Assembly (NCBI GenBank): GCA_043820105.1
Contig: JBDREC010000090.1
Coordinates: 155,339 to 219,338, forward strand
DNA: 64,000 nucleotides
Direction of reading: 5' to 3'
DNA from: JBDREC01 sp043820105 [NCBI: Pseudomonadota bacterium]
Lineage (GTDB): Bacteria; Bdellovibrionota_F; JAHFAK01
In this document: in pieces, positions 1 to 7,150 of the stretch
Layout of the letters: each line of letters begins with the position of its first letter
Numbering within the stretch: the stretch's first letter is position 1
Position numbers and translations under genes: made by a program
Notes under the pieces: generated by a model
What the model saw: the letters and a program-made list of their open reading frames with translations, nothing else
Told to the model about the DNA's origin: nothing
Databases searched by the model: none

Positions 1-793
1 CAGTTAAAATCCCTTCTTTTCGTGCAGCAAGATTAGCAGCAAAAAAAGCATTTTTTGTGCTTACTTTAATAATTTTATCAATTATTTCAAGTTTAAGGAC
101 TTCAGGTATGAAACCTGCACCAATTCCCTGTAGCTTATGTGGTCCTGGGTTTTCTCCTGATAAAACAGCTGAATCTTCAGGTTCAACTGCAATCAACGTT
201 AAGTCAGGATTTCGATTTTTTAAAATTAGGCCTACCCCAGTAATAGTTCCACCAGTACCAACACCTGAAACAAAAATGTCTATATTGCCATCTGTATCAC
301 TCCATATTTCTTCTGCAGTAGTTGTTTTATGGATGTTAGGGTTAGCTGGATTTTGAAACTGTTGAGGCATGAAATAATTTTCATTATCATGTAAAATCTC
401 TTGAGCTTTACTTATTGCTCCCTTCATTCCAAGTTTTCCATCAGTAAGAATAATTTTAGCTCCAAAGGCTGCAAGCAATTTTCTTCTTTCAATGCTCATT
501 GTATCTGGCATTGTAAGTTCTAACTTATATTCTTTTGAAGCACAAACCATTGCAAGCCCAATTCCTGTATTACCACTTGTTGGTTCAATAATTGTCGTAT
601 CTTGATTAATAATCCCTTTTTCTTGGGCATCATTGATCATTGCAAGTGCTATTCTATCTTTTACGCTTGAACATGGATTAAATGTTTCAATTTTAGCTAA
701 AACCTTGCCAGGTAAATCAGATGAAAGTTTATTTAACTCAACTAAGGGAGTATTTCCCACTAGTTCCAAAATATTTTTATATATTTTCCCCAA
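1..793 (-). CDS. cysK: Cysteine synthase (O-acetylserine sulfhydrylase), 3' end cut by window edge
   Basis: PLP enzyme that makes L-cysteine from O-acetylserine and sulfide in the cytoplasm. The reverse-strand reading gives the family landmarks in order: NTPLVEL near residue 14, SSVKDR with the PLP lysine at about K45, the phosphate-binding PTSGNTG at about 71-77, and a Gly-rich GVGTGGT segment. About 264 codons are present; the family is usually near 310, so roughly the last 45-50 residues lie outside the window. The start is a TTG placed 7 bases after AAGGAG; no better ATG lies upstream. It is the last visible gene of a minus-strand run that begins with the CDP-alcohol phosphatidyltransferase, 28 bp behind the HD-GYP regulator. 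CysM or cystathionine beta-synthase-like paralogues are the main alternatives. Confidence 0.9.
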   Translation of the reverse strand, partial: MGKIYKNILELVGNTPLVELNKLSSDLPGKVLAKIETFNPCSSVKDRIALAMINDAQEKGIINQDTTIIEPTSGNTGIGLAMVCASKEYKLELTMPDTMSIERRKLLAAFGAKIILTDGKLGMKGAISKAQEILHDNENYFMPQQFQNPANPNIHKTTTAEEIWSDTDGNIDIFVSGVGTGGTITGVGLILKNRNPDLTLIAVEPEDSAVLSGENPGPHKLQGIGAGFIPEVLKLEIIDKIIKVSTKNAFFAANLAARKEGILT

Positions 794-821
794 TGATTTA
801 TCTCCTTGATTATCAACAGTT

Positions 822-1793
822 TTATTTCATGTTTTTAATGACTTCATTAAAAGCATCTACAACGATAGGATCATATAGCTTTCCAGACAATTTATTAATT
901 TCTTTATAAGCATTAATTTTGCTTCTAGCTTTTTTATATGGTCTTTTAGTTGTAATAGCATCATAAGCATCAACAACTGAAATAATTTTAGCAAAAAGAG
1001 GAATTTTATTCTTTGAAAGACCTTTTGGATAACCACTTCCATCATGCATTTCATGATGATGTAGAACACCTTTCACTATTTTTGGAGAGAACTTCATAGA
1101 CTCAAGAATTTGTGCACCCATCACAGTGTGAGTTTTTATTATTTCAAATTCTATTTTTGTTAGACTGCCTTTTTTATTTAGAATTTCTGAAGGTATTGCT
1201 ACCTTGCCAAGGTCATGTAAAATTGCAGCTATTTTTAAAAATTCAAGCTCTTTACCTTTTAAACCCAGATTTTGGCCAATTTTTTCTGCTAGCTCAGAAA
1301 CTCTTTTACAATGTCCATTAGTTGTCGGATCATTCATTTCTACAGCAATACCAAGGCCATAAATTGTGTTCATATAAGTTTTATGAAGATTCTTATTTGC
1401 TTTAATGAGGTCTTGTTCAAGTCTTGTAATTTTAAAAAAATTGTGAATTCTTACCAGGAGCTCCCTGGAGTTAAAGGGTTTTGTAATATAATCAATTGCT
1501 CCAAGATTTAAACCTTTTAATTTGGATTCACTGTCTGATTTTGCACTGAGAAAGATTATTGGTTTTTTATTTAGTATTTTATTTTTCTTTAAGTCCTGAA
1601 AAAAATCAAAACCACTTTTTTCAGGGAGCATAATATCAAGAAGTATAAGATCTGGTTTAAAAGAAAGAGCCTTTTCAAGTCCTTCTTTGGCGTTCATCGC
1701 TGATTCAAGTTGATAATTATCAGATTCAAGTATCTTTCTTAGAAGAAAGAGAACATCAAGCTCATCATCAATTAAAAGTATTTTTTTATTCAT
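822..1793 (-). CDS. Response regulator with HD-GYP output domain (RpfG-like c-di-GMP phosphodiesterase)
   Basis: The N-terminal receiver domain (about residues 1-120) has the acidic pair D9/D10, phospho-acceptor D53 in LLDIMLP and K105 in TKPF. A short linker leads to an HD-GYP domain (about 140-320) with the HD metal pair in HDLGK (193-197), HHHE at about 245-248 and the signature DGSGYP (251-256), all expected of an active c-di-GMP phosphodiesterase. It lies 4 bp behind the GGDEF-type response regulator, so one message probably carries both a possible synthase and a hydrolase of c-di-GMP. No cognate histidine kinase is present nearby. The domain assignment is firm; the signal and the output pathway are not known. 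Confidence 0.93.
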   Translation of the reverse strand: MNKKILLIDDELDVLFLLRKILESDNYQLESAMNAKEGLEKALSFKPDLILLDIMLPEKSGFDFFQDLKKNKILNKKPIIFLSAKSDSESKLKGLNLGAIDYITKPFNSRELLVRIHNFFKITRLEQDLIKANKNLHKTYMNTIYGLGIAVEMNDPTTNGHCKRVSELAEKIGQNLGLKGKELEFLKIAAILHDLGKVAIPSEILNKKGSLTKIEFEIIKTHTVMGAQILESMKFSPKIVKGVLHHHEMHDGSGYPKGLSKNKIPLFAKIISVVDAYDAITTKRPYKKARSKINAYKEINKLSGKLYDPIVVDAFNEVIKNMK

Positions 1794-1797
1794 AGTT

Positions 1798-2733
1798 TTA
1801 TGTTTTTCTTAAGTTTAACTTATAAACAGATCCAGTAAAACCTTTGGCATATTTTTTCATGTCATTTGCAGAGTCAATAATTTCATAATAGCTTTTTAAA
1901 CCTTTTCTGTAGCCGTCAGTTATACCAATTGATAAGGTCATTAATGGAAACTTATTTTCATTTCCAGACCTATCTAAACCTATTATATATCCAAGCCTTC
2001 TATCATTGCTATTATAACATTTAATAATAAATTCATCAAAAGCTTTAATTAAATATCTGCAAATATTTTCATAATGTTTCATTGAACTTATTATTATGAA
2101 ATCATCTCCACCAATATGGCCAATAAAATCATCACTAGTGCCAAATTCTTTCACTGAAGCTAGAATAAGTGCTCCAACTTTTTTTATTATTTCATTTCCT
2201 TTGTCATAGCCATACTTATCATTATAGGATTTGAAATTATCAATATCTGCATAGCAAAGTGCGAACTTATTTTTTTGTGTAAACTTAGTTTGCAGTGTTT
2301 TGTGGATGAGGTTGTTTCCTGGCAGTAGTGTTGTTGGGTTAACATCTATGCTATGTTGTTTTCTAAGGAAGGCCATATTAATTCTGGCAATCAATTCTGT
2401 TGCGCTATATGGTTTTGTTATATAATCATCAGCTCCTGCTAAAACACCTTTTCTAAGACTTTCTATATCGGAATTTCCAGTTAACATAATAATGATTATT
2501 TGTGAGGTTTCGAAACCTTTACGTAAAAATTCACAGACTTCAAAACCATTCATATTAGGCATTGTAAGGTCGAGTAAAATTATATCAGGAGAAAAGGTTC
2601 TTGCCATTTTAATAGCAGTTTCACCATTCAAGGCTTCTTGGACAGCATAATTTTGATTGCCCAACTGTAATTTAAGTAAATTTATAGTTTCAATATCATC
2701 ATCAACAATTAATATTTTTGTTTTTTCGTCCAA
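1798..2733 (-). CDS. Response regulator with GGDEF-like domain (GGDDF variant)
   Basis: Receiver domain at about residues 1-125, with D11-D13 acidic residues and phospho-acceptor D55 in LLDLTMP, followed by a GGDEF-fold domain (about 150-305). The signature reads GGDDF at 208-212 rather than GG(D/E)EF. The fourth position, which binds metal in diguanylate cyclases, is Asp instead of Glu, so activity may be kept, reduced or lost. The upstream YADIDNFKSYND segment, a metal- and base-binding region, is intact. The gene is 4 bp upstream of the HD-GYP regulator and 5 bp downstream of the phosphatidyltransferase. Either a diguanylate cyclase or a degenerate GTP/c-di-GMP sensor partner of the HD-GYP protein is possible. 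Confidence 0.9.
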   Translation of the reverse strand: MDEKTKILIVDDDIETINLLKLQLGNQNYAVQEALNGETAIKMARTFSPDIILLDLTMPNMNGFEVCEFLRKGFETSQIIIIMLTGNSDIESLRKGVLAGADDYITKPYSATELIARINMAFLRKQHSIDVNPTTLLPGNNLIHKTLQTKFTQKNKFALCYADIDNFKSYNDKYGYDKGNEIIKKVGALILASVKEFGTSDDFIGHIGGDDFIIISSMKHYENICRYLIKAFDEFIIKCYNSNDRRLGYIIGLDRSGNENKFPLMTLSIGITDGYRKGLKSYYEIIDSANDMKKYAKGFTGSVYKLNLRKT

Positions 2734-2738
2734 AAAAA

Positions 2739-3434
2739 CTATCCTGTTTTGTTTTTTTCATTAATTTTGTCAATTTGTCTAACAACATGAATGATTCTTT
2801 GCAATGCTGTATAGTTTGTTAGTACACTTAAGATAACAATTACACCAATTAAAAGATGTTGAGGAACATGATGGGGATCAGTAGCAAATGGCATAAGGCT
2901 AACTGTTATTAATGAGCTAAATAAGGATCCAATTCCGAGATAAACTATTCTTTCAGGTCTTTGCATTAAGCCAACCTTGCAATCGATATTTAATGTTTCA
3001 GCTCTTGACTTTGTATAGCTAACCATTAGAGAGCCTAGTAATGCTGCTAGTGCAAAAAACATTACCCAGGATTCTCTATAGAAAAATATTAAGCCTGTGT
3101 AAAGGGCAGCATCTGCATATCTATCGAGAACTGAATCAAAGTAAGCCCCTGTTACAGTAGTTTTTTTCGTAGCCCTTGCTACTCTTCCATCCAGAAAGTC
3201 AAAGTTTCCAGCCAAAAGAATTACAACTCCAGCAAAAAAGAAATAACCTATAGAAAATAAATATCCAGCTATTACATTTAGTGCAAAACCAAATATTGTT
3301 AAAAAGTTTGGAGATATCTCTATTTCAATACAATAGTCTTCAAAAGGTTTAATAACTTTATAAACCCACCACTCACGAACAGAATATGCAAGCATCTTAG
3401 ACGAAGAAAGTTCCTTTATTTTATCTTCTTCCAT
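2739..3434 (-). CDS. CDP-alcohol phosphatidyltransferase family membrane protein
   Basis: Integral membrane enzyme that moves a phosphatidyl or similar group from a CDP-alcohol to a second alcohol in phospholipid synthesis. The whole CDP-AP signature is present: D82-G83, A86-R87, G96, D100 and D104, i.e. DG(x)2AR(x)8G(x)3D(x)3D. Several hydrophobic segments follow, as expected for a six-helix fold. It is 231 residues, within the family's usual range. The acceptor alcohol (glycerol phosphate, inositol phosphate, serine or other) cannot be told from the motif, so no gene symbol is given. First gene of the minus-strand block with two response regulators and cysK, with spacings of 5, 4 and 28 bp. 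Confidence 0.88.
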   Translation of the reverse strand: MEEDKIKELSSSKMLAYSVREWWVYKVIKPFEDYCIEIEISPNFLTIFGFALNVIAGYLFSIGYFFFAGVVILLAGNFDFLDGRVARATKKTTVTGAYFDSVLDRYADAALYTGLIFFYRESWVMFFALAALLGSLMVSYTKSRAETLNIDCKVGLMQRPERIVYLGIGSLFSSLITVSLMPFATDPHHVPQHLLIGVIVILSVLTNYTALQRIIHVVRQIDKINEKNKTG

Positions 3435-3520
3435 AATTTATAATTCTTTCGGTAAATATTATAATAATGGATTGATTCTATTTTCTTAGTAAAATTAGTC
3501 AAATGATTAATGGAAAAGTG

Positions 3521-3550
3521 TTTAGTATTAGGTATTCAGTATTCGGAATT
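3521..3550. repeat. Heptamer repeat, GGTATTC family
   Basis: Degenerate units of 7 bp (AGTATTA GGTATTC AGTATTC GGAATTT) lie between the phosphatidyltransferase and lipB. The same family recurs at 21661 and 49621. Confidence 0.6.
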
Positions 3551-3552
3551 TA

Positions 3553-4179
3553 TTATTCTAAGTGAGTTTTATTGAAAATTATCACTAAATTTTGTTTTAA
3601 TTCATTCATGTTTACTTTATTTTCAAGTATTTTTTCCATTGAAGTCATTTTAATCTCATTCAAACCACATGGATTGATTAAATTAAAATACGAAAGATCT
3701 GTTGAAACATTTAGGGCAAAACCATGAAATGTGACCCATTTTTTCACAGCTACCCCTATTGATGCTATTTTTTTGTTATCTACCCAGGCTCCAATATAAT
3801 TTTCTTTTTGTTTGGCCTGAATTTTATATTTTTCTAATAGATCTATAATAATTTTTTCAAGCTTGTGAATATGTGATTTTATTTTTTTATAATCTGTGTT
3901 TAATTTAAAGATTGGATAGCATACTAGTTGACCAGGTCCGTGATAAGTTATATCACCACCTCTTTCAGTTTCTACTATTGTGATTTTATTATCTGCTAAA
4001 ATTTCATTTGCTACAAGAATGTTTTCAGTAACACCTCTTTTGCCAAAAGTGAGAGTATGAGGATGCTCAACAAAAATAACTGTATCACTAATTTCATCAT
4101 TTAGACGTTTTTTAACTAGTGTTATTTGAAACTCATATGTTTTTTGATAATCCTGTATCTGTAGATCAATGAAATCCAT
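3553..4179 (-). CDS. lipB: Octanoyl-[acyl-carrier-protein]:protein N-octanoyltransferase
   Basis: Transfers octanoate from acyl carrier protein to lipoyl domains, the first step of lipoate cofactor assembly. The 208 residues match the family length. Visible landmarks are EHPHTLTFGKRG (38-49), RGGDITYHGPGQ (73-84), the catalytic lysine in KKIASIG (about K137), FHGFALNV (151-158) and the catalytic cysteine in NPCGL (C171). The ATG start has no strong ribosome site, but it follows the stop of the PilZ gene by only 14 bp, so translational coupling is likely. lipA is not in the window. Confidence 0.95.
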   Translation of the reverse strand: MDFIDLQIQDYQKTYEFQITLVKKRLNDEISDTVIFVEHPHTLTFGKRGVTENILVANEILADNKITIVETERGGDITYHGPGQLVCYPIFKLNTDYKKIKSHIHKLEKIIIDLLEKYKIQAKQKENYIGAWVDNKKIASIGVAVKKWVTFHGFALNVSTDLSYFNLINPCGLNEIKMTSMEKILENKVNMNELKQNLVIIFNKTHLE

Positions 4180-4193
4180 ATTTTTATATTTTA

Positions 4194-4499
4194 TTAAGTT
4201 AGTTTTTGTAGATAGGAAAAAAATAAGGCTTCTTTTTCCTCATCAAAGGGATCAAATTTTATTCCCATTCCAGGAGATTTTTTTGCTTTTTTGGCGTTTT
4301 CAGGTGTCATTGCATTAACAACAATGCCCTCAAAAGCAATTGGGTCCTCTCTTTCTGGAAGATATATATTAATATTAACCTTAGTTTTAATCTCAAGTGG
4401 TTTTTGGGTTTTAACATATATTCCACCCTTTGAGATATTATCTGAATATTCAACTAAGAATTCTTTAATATCAAAGAATTTTACATCTATAGTCTTGAT
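4194..4499 (-). CDS. PilZ-like domain protein (TIGR02266 type) with apparent non-AUG start
   Basis: Reverse-strand frame of 101 codons between the in-frame stop at the AAAGGAG ribosome site and TAA at 4194. The protein has the NISKGGIYV core (about 21-29), EFLVEYSD just before it and GMGIKF near residue 78, the pattern of the short PilZ-like family common in myxobacteria and relatives (TIGR02266); the RxxxR c-di-GMP motif is not evident. The frame holds no ATG, GTG or TTG before residue 64. The codon 7 bases after AAGGAG is ATC, with an ATT two codons earlier, so an AUC or AUU start is inferred. Sits 14 bp before lipB on the same strand. Either a true rare start or a single-base error in the start codon fits. 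Confidence 0.7.
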   Translation of the reverse strand: MKTIDVKFFDIKEFLVEYSDNISKGGIYVKTQKPLEIKTKVNINIYLPEREDPIAFEGIVVNAMTPENAKKAKKSPGMGIKFDPFDEEKEALFFSYLQKLT

Positions 4500-4651
4500 A
4501 GTAATTCTCCTTTAAAAAAACAGGTTAATATATTATTTTTTTATTATCAATCTTTGTCAAGGAATTAGAACTTAGAAAGCAAAGTTCAAAACTCAAAATT
4601 CAGGTAAAAAAACATTGATTCCTTTGAAAAAAAACTATAACAAAAGTCACT

Positions 4652-5236
4652 ATGATTATTTCAGAAAAACAATCAGCTATTGATATTGTTGCCTTTGGGA
4701 AGAAGTGCTATGATTCTGGCTTTCTTTGCGCGAATGATGGAAATTTGTCTTGCAGGCTTAGAGATAAAACTATACTTGTCAGCCCTTCAGGTCTCGGCAA
4801 ACACAACTTGAAAGCAGTTGATCTGATTGTAGTTAATGAAGATGGTGCTAGACAAAGGGGGCTATCCAGGGCTTCTTCTGAAATAAGATTACACACTTTA
4901 GTTTATAAAAAAAGACCTGATGTGAATGCAATAATTCACGCTCACCCTGTTTATTCTGTTTTAATTTCACTTGCCTATGAGTCAAAAGAGGAAGTAATAA
5001 TTGATAATTCAATTTTATTTCCCAAGCCTGTAGCGATTGCACCTTATGCTACTCCATCAACTTTTGCAGTACCTGAGTCAATTGAAAATCTAATCGAAAA
5101 ATATGACTCAATAATCCTTACAAGGCATGGGACAATAACATGTGGAGAAAGCATGAAAGAAGCTTATGATAAGCTGGGTTTTTTGGAGGAATGCTGTAAG
5201 AGGTGGTATGAGATGAGGAAAAGTGGTAAGTGGTAA
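4652..5236 (+). CDS. Class II aldolase/adducin family protein (L-fuculose-phosphate aldolase-like)
   Basis: Zn-dependent sugar-phosphate aldolase or dehydratase fold of 194 residues, the usual size for FucA/AraD/MtnB relatives. Residues visible are ANDGNLSCR (27-35), VSPSGLGK (43-50), the acid SSE with E77, the metal pair HAHP (H96, H98) and a third metal histidine in TRHGT (H159). MtnB, FucA or an uncharacterised aldolase cannot be separated from these motifs. The last four codons and the TAA stop lie inside the first units of a heptamer repeat (GTAAGTG), so the C-terminus has been shaped by the repeat. No ribosome site of note precedes the ATG. Confidence 0.85.
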   Translation: MIISEKQSAIDIVAFGKKCYDSGFLCANDGNLSCRLRDKTILVSPSGLGKHNLKAVDLIVVNEDGARQRGLSRASSEIRLHTLVYKKRPDVNAIIHAHPVYSVLISLAYESKEEVIIDNSILFPKPVAIAPYATPSTFAVPESIENLIEKYDSIILTRHGTITCGESMKEAYDKLGFLEECCKRWYEMRKSGKW

Positions 5237-5254
5237 GAGGTAAGTGGTAAGTTT
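5221..5254. repeat. Heptamer array, GTAAGTG family, overlapping a stop codon
   Basis: About four units of a GTAAGTG/GTAAGAG 7-mer start inside the final codons of the aldolase gene, supply its TAA stop and run into the intergenic region. The array faces the inverted array at 5347-5380, so transcript pairing across about 95 bases is possible. Confidence 0.8.
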
Positions 5255-5346
5255 TGAGTATTGGTTTGCTTATCTATATTTGCTTGCATTCCAGATTTTG
5301 ATTTGTTAGGCAAAAACATGTGAGTTTCGTATAATTAGTAATTAAA

Positions 5347-5380
5347 ACTTACGACTTACGACTTACGACTTATAACTTAA
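5347..5380. repeat. Heptamer array, ACTTACG family, inverted relative to 5221
   Basis: Four units of CTTACGA/CTTATAA end 17 bp before the aminotransferase ATG and just ahead of its ribosome site AAGGGG. The array is the inverted partner of the one at 5221. Confidence 0.8.
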
Positions 5381-5397
5381 CTACAAGGGGTTAAAAA

Positions 5398-6561
5398 ATG
5401 ATATTAGCCGAAAGAATGAGTAGACTTGGAACAGAAAGTGCATTTGAAGTTTTGGCAAAAGCAAAGGCTTTAGAAGCACAAGGAAAAGATATTATTCACC
5501 TGGAAATAGGAGAACCTGATTTTGATACTCCTAAAAATATTATTAAGGCAGCTCAAAAAGCTCTTGATGATGGCTTTACTCACTATAATCCTGCTCCAGG
5601 ACTTCCACAACTAAGGCAAACCATTGCTGAGGAAATGAATAAAACTAGAAATATAGATGTGAAACTTGAAAATGTTGTTGTTGTTCCAGGTGGAAAACCA
5701 ACAATGTTTTATGCAATGTTAGCTTTAGTAAATGAAGGGGATGAAGTAATTTATCCAAATCCTGGATTTCCTATTTATGAATCAGTTATTAATTTTTTAG
5801 GTGCAAAGGCAGTTCCAATTCCTTTAAGAGAAGAAAAAAACTTTGCTTTTGATGTTGAAGAATTCGCATCACTAATTACAGATAAAACAAAAATGGTTAT
5901 TATTAACACACCTCAAAATCCAACAGGTGGCGTGCTTGAAAAAGATGATATGCAAAAGATTGCGAATATTTTAAAAGATAAAGATATTTGGGTATTATCA
6001 GATGAAATTTATGATAGAATTATTTATGATAACTTTGAGCATACCAGTATAACACAGTTTGAAGGAATGCTTGAAAAGACCATTATTTTAAATGGCTATT
6101 CAAAGACTTTTGCAATGACAGGCTGGAGATTAGGGTATGGCATTATGCCAGAACCGTTAGCTGTACAAATTGCCAAGCTATCTATAAATTGTCACTCTTG
6201 TACAGCTGCTTTTTCACAAGTTGCTGGAATTGAAGCCCTAAAAGGCCCTCAAGATGAAGTATTAGCAATGGTTGAAGAGTTTAGAAAAAGAAGAGACTTT
6301 TTTGTTGATGGTTTAAATTCAATTAAAGGTATTACTTGTATCAAACCAAAGGGTGCTTTCTATGTATTCCCCAATATTACTGAAACAGGCATGACTTCAA
6401 AGGAAATTGAAAAACTCTTACTTGAAGAAGCCGGAATTGCAGCACTCGCTGGATCTGCTTTTGGAAAATATGGAGAAGGTTACTTAAGATTTTCATACGC
6501 CAATTCAATTGAAAACATTGACAAAGCTTTAGGAAGAATTAGTAAAATCTTAGAAAGATAG
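5398..6561 (+). CDS. Class I pyridoxal-phosphate aminotransferase (AspB/AspC-like)
   Basis: Cytosolic fold-type I aminotransferase of 387 residues. Landmarks are GEPDFDTP (38-45), NPGFPIYE (121-128), NPTGG with N174, D202 in SDEIYD, the PLP lysine K236 in GYSKTF and the following TGWRLGYG. Substrate is most likely aspartate or another amino acid/2-oxo acid pair; aspartate, aromatic, valine-pyruvate and LL-diaminopimelate enzymes share these motifs. The ATG is 6 bases after AAGGGG. The gene is bracketed by heptamer arrays on both sides (5221-5380 and 6577-6618). Confidence 0.92.
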   Translation: MILAERMSRLGTESAFEVLAKAKALEAQGKDIIHLEIGEPDFDTPKNIIKAAQKALDDGFTHYNPAPGLPQLRQTIAEEMNKTRNIDVKLENVVVVPGGKPTMFYAMLALVNEGDEVIYPNPGFPIYESVINFLGAKAVPIPLREEKNFAFDVEEFASLITDKTKMVIINTPQNPTGGVLEKDDMQKIANILKDKDIWVLSDEIYDRIIYDNFEHTSITQFEGMLEKTIILNGYSKTFAMTGWRLGYGIMPEPLAVQIAKLSINCHSCTAAFSQVAGIEALKGPQDEVLAMVEEFRKRRDFFVDGLNSIKGITCIKPKGAFYVFPNITETGMTSKEIEKLLLEEAGIAALAGSAFGKYGEGYLRFSYANSIENIDKALGRISKILER

Positions 6562-6576
6562 GTTTGCAATTATAGA

Positions 6577-6618
6577 ACTTACCACTTACGACTTATCACT
6601 TACCACTTACCAACTACC
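6577..6618. repeat. Heptamer array, CTTACCA/CTTACGA family
   Basis: About six imperfect 7-mer units (CTTACCA, CTTACGA, CTTATCA) fill the gap between the aminotransferase and the Tyr-rich lipoprotein gene and reach the stop codon of the latter. Confidence 0.8.
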
Positions 6619-6985
6619 AATAACAACTATCAGGCAAATAATACCAAGACCAATAATAATAATATCTAGCCTTATTTCCTCTTAACCAGGAACAGCAATT
6701 TGTACAGGTCATGTAGTATTTTGTATAAGGACAGCCATAATTATAAGCATCACCAGCTCTATATGGACAGTAATCATAATAATCTGGAACCCCATCCCAG
6801 TCATAATCATATTCAGTATAATAGTTCCAGTCATACTCATAATCAGAATAATAATATCCCAATGAATATTCTGAGGCATAATAGTTTTGATAGCTATAAT
6901 ATGGAGGATAGTCATCATATCCACAGCCAGCAAAAAAGATTGAACTAAATGACAAAATTAATAATGCTAAAATTAATTTTTTCAT
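6614..6985 (-). CDS. Tyrosine-rich lipoprotein with a thrombospondin-3-like calcium motif
   Basis: Start chosen at the ATG of MKKLILALL, 8 bases after GGGAG, instead of a TTG five codons upstream. A lipoprotein signal ends at FFAGC (C21). The mature part of about 100 residues has 33 tyrosines plus several tryptophans. In its middle DWDGVPDYYDYCPY fits the D-x-D-G-x-x-D-x-x-D-x-C-P pattern of thrombospondin type 3 calcium repeats seen in OmpA-like and surface proteins, here with Tyr in the variable positions. Nine cysteines follow the lipid cysteine, including TCTNCC. No function is recognised; a surface matrix, adhesive or redox-active role would be speculation. Confidence 0.75.
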   Translation of the reverse strand: MKKLILALLILSFSSIFFAGCGYDDYPPYYSYQNYYASEYSLGYYYSDYEYDWNYYTEYDYDWDGVPDYYDYCPYRAGDAYNYGCPYTKYYMTCTNCCSWLRGNKARYYYYWSWYYLPDSCYW

Positions 6986-7082
6986 ATCAAAAACTCCCAA
7001 AATACTTTAATTTGTTTAATGAATTGAGGAGATTTCTAACATACGATGTCGCATTATGTCAAGTGTTTTGTGCAATCTAAAA

Positions 7083-7111
7083 TTGACACTTTGGGATAAA
7101 AACAATATAGT
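7083..7111 (+). promoter_or_regulatory. Sigma-70 type promoter for the FAD oxidoreductase-rlpA genes
   Basis: TTGACA at 7083-7088, a 17-bp spacer and TATAGT at 7106-7111. The start codon of the downstream gene is at 7151, behind AGGAG. Confidence 0.65.
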
Positions 7112-7150
7112 ACTTTTAATTTGAAAATATATTTGTGAAAACAGGAGCTT

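Noticed and set aside
7020-7062. TTGACA on the minus strand upstream of the Tyr-rich lipoprotein
   Set aside because: No acceptable -10 box at 16-18 bp; only TATGTT at 13 bp.
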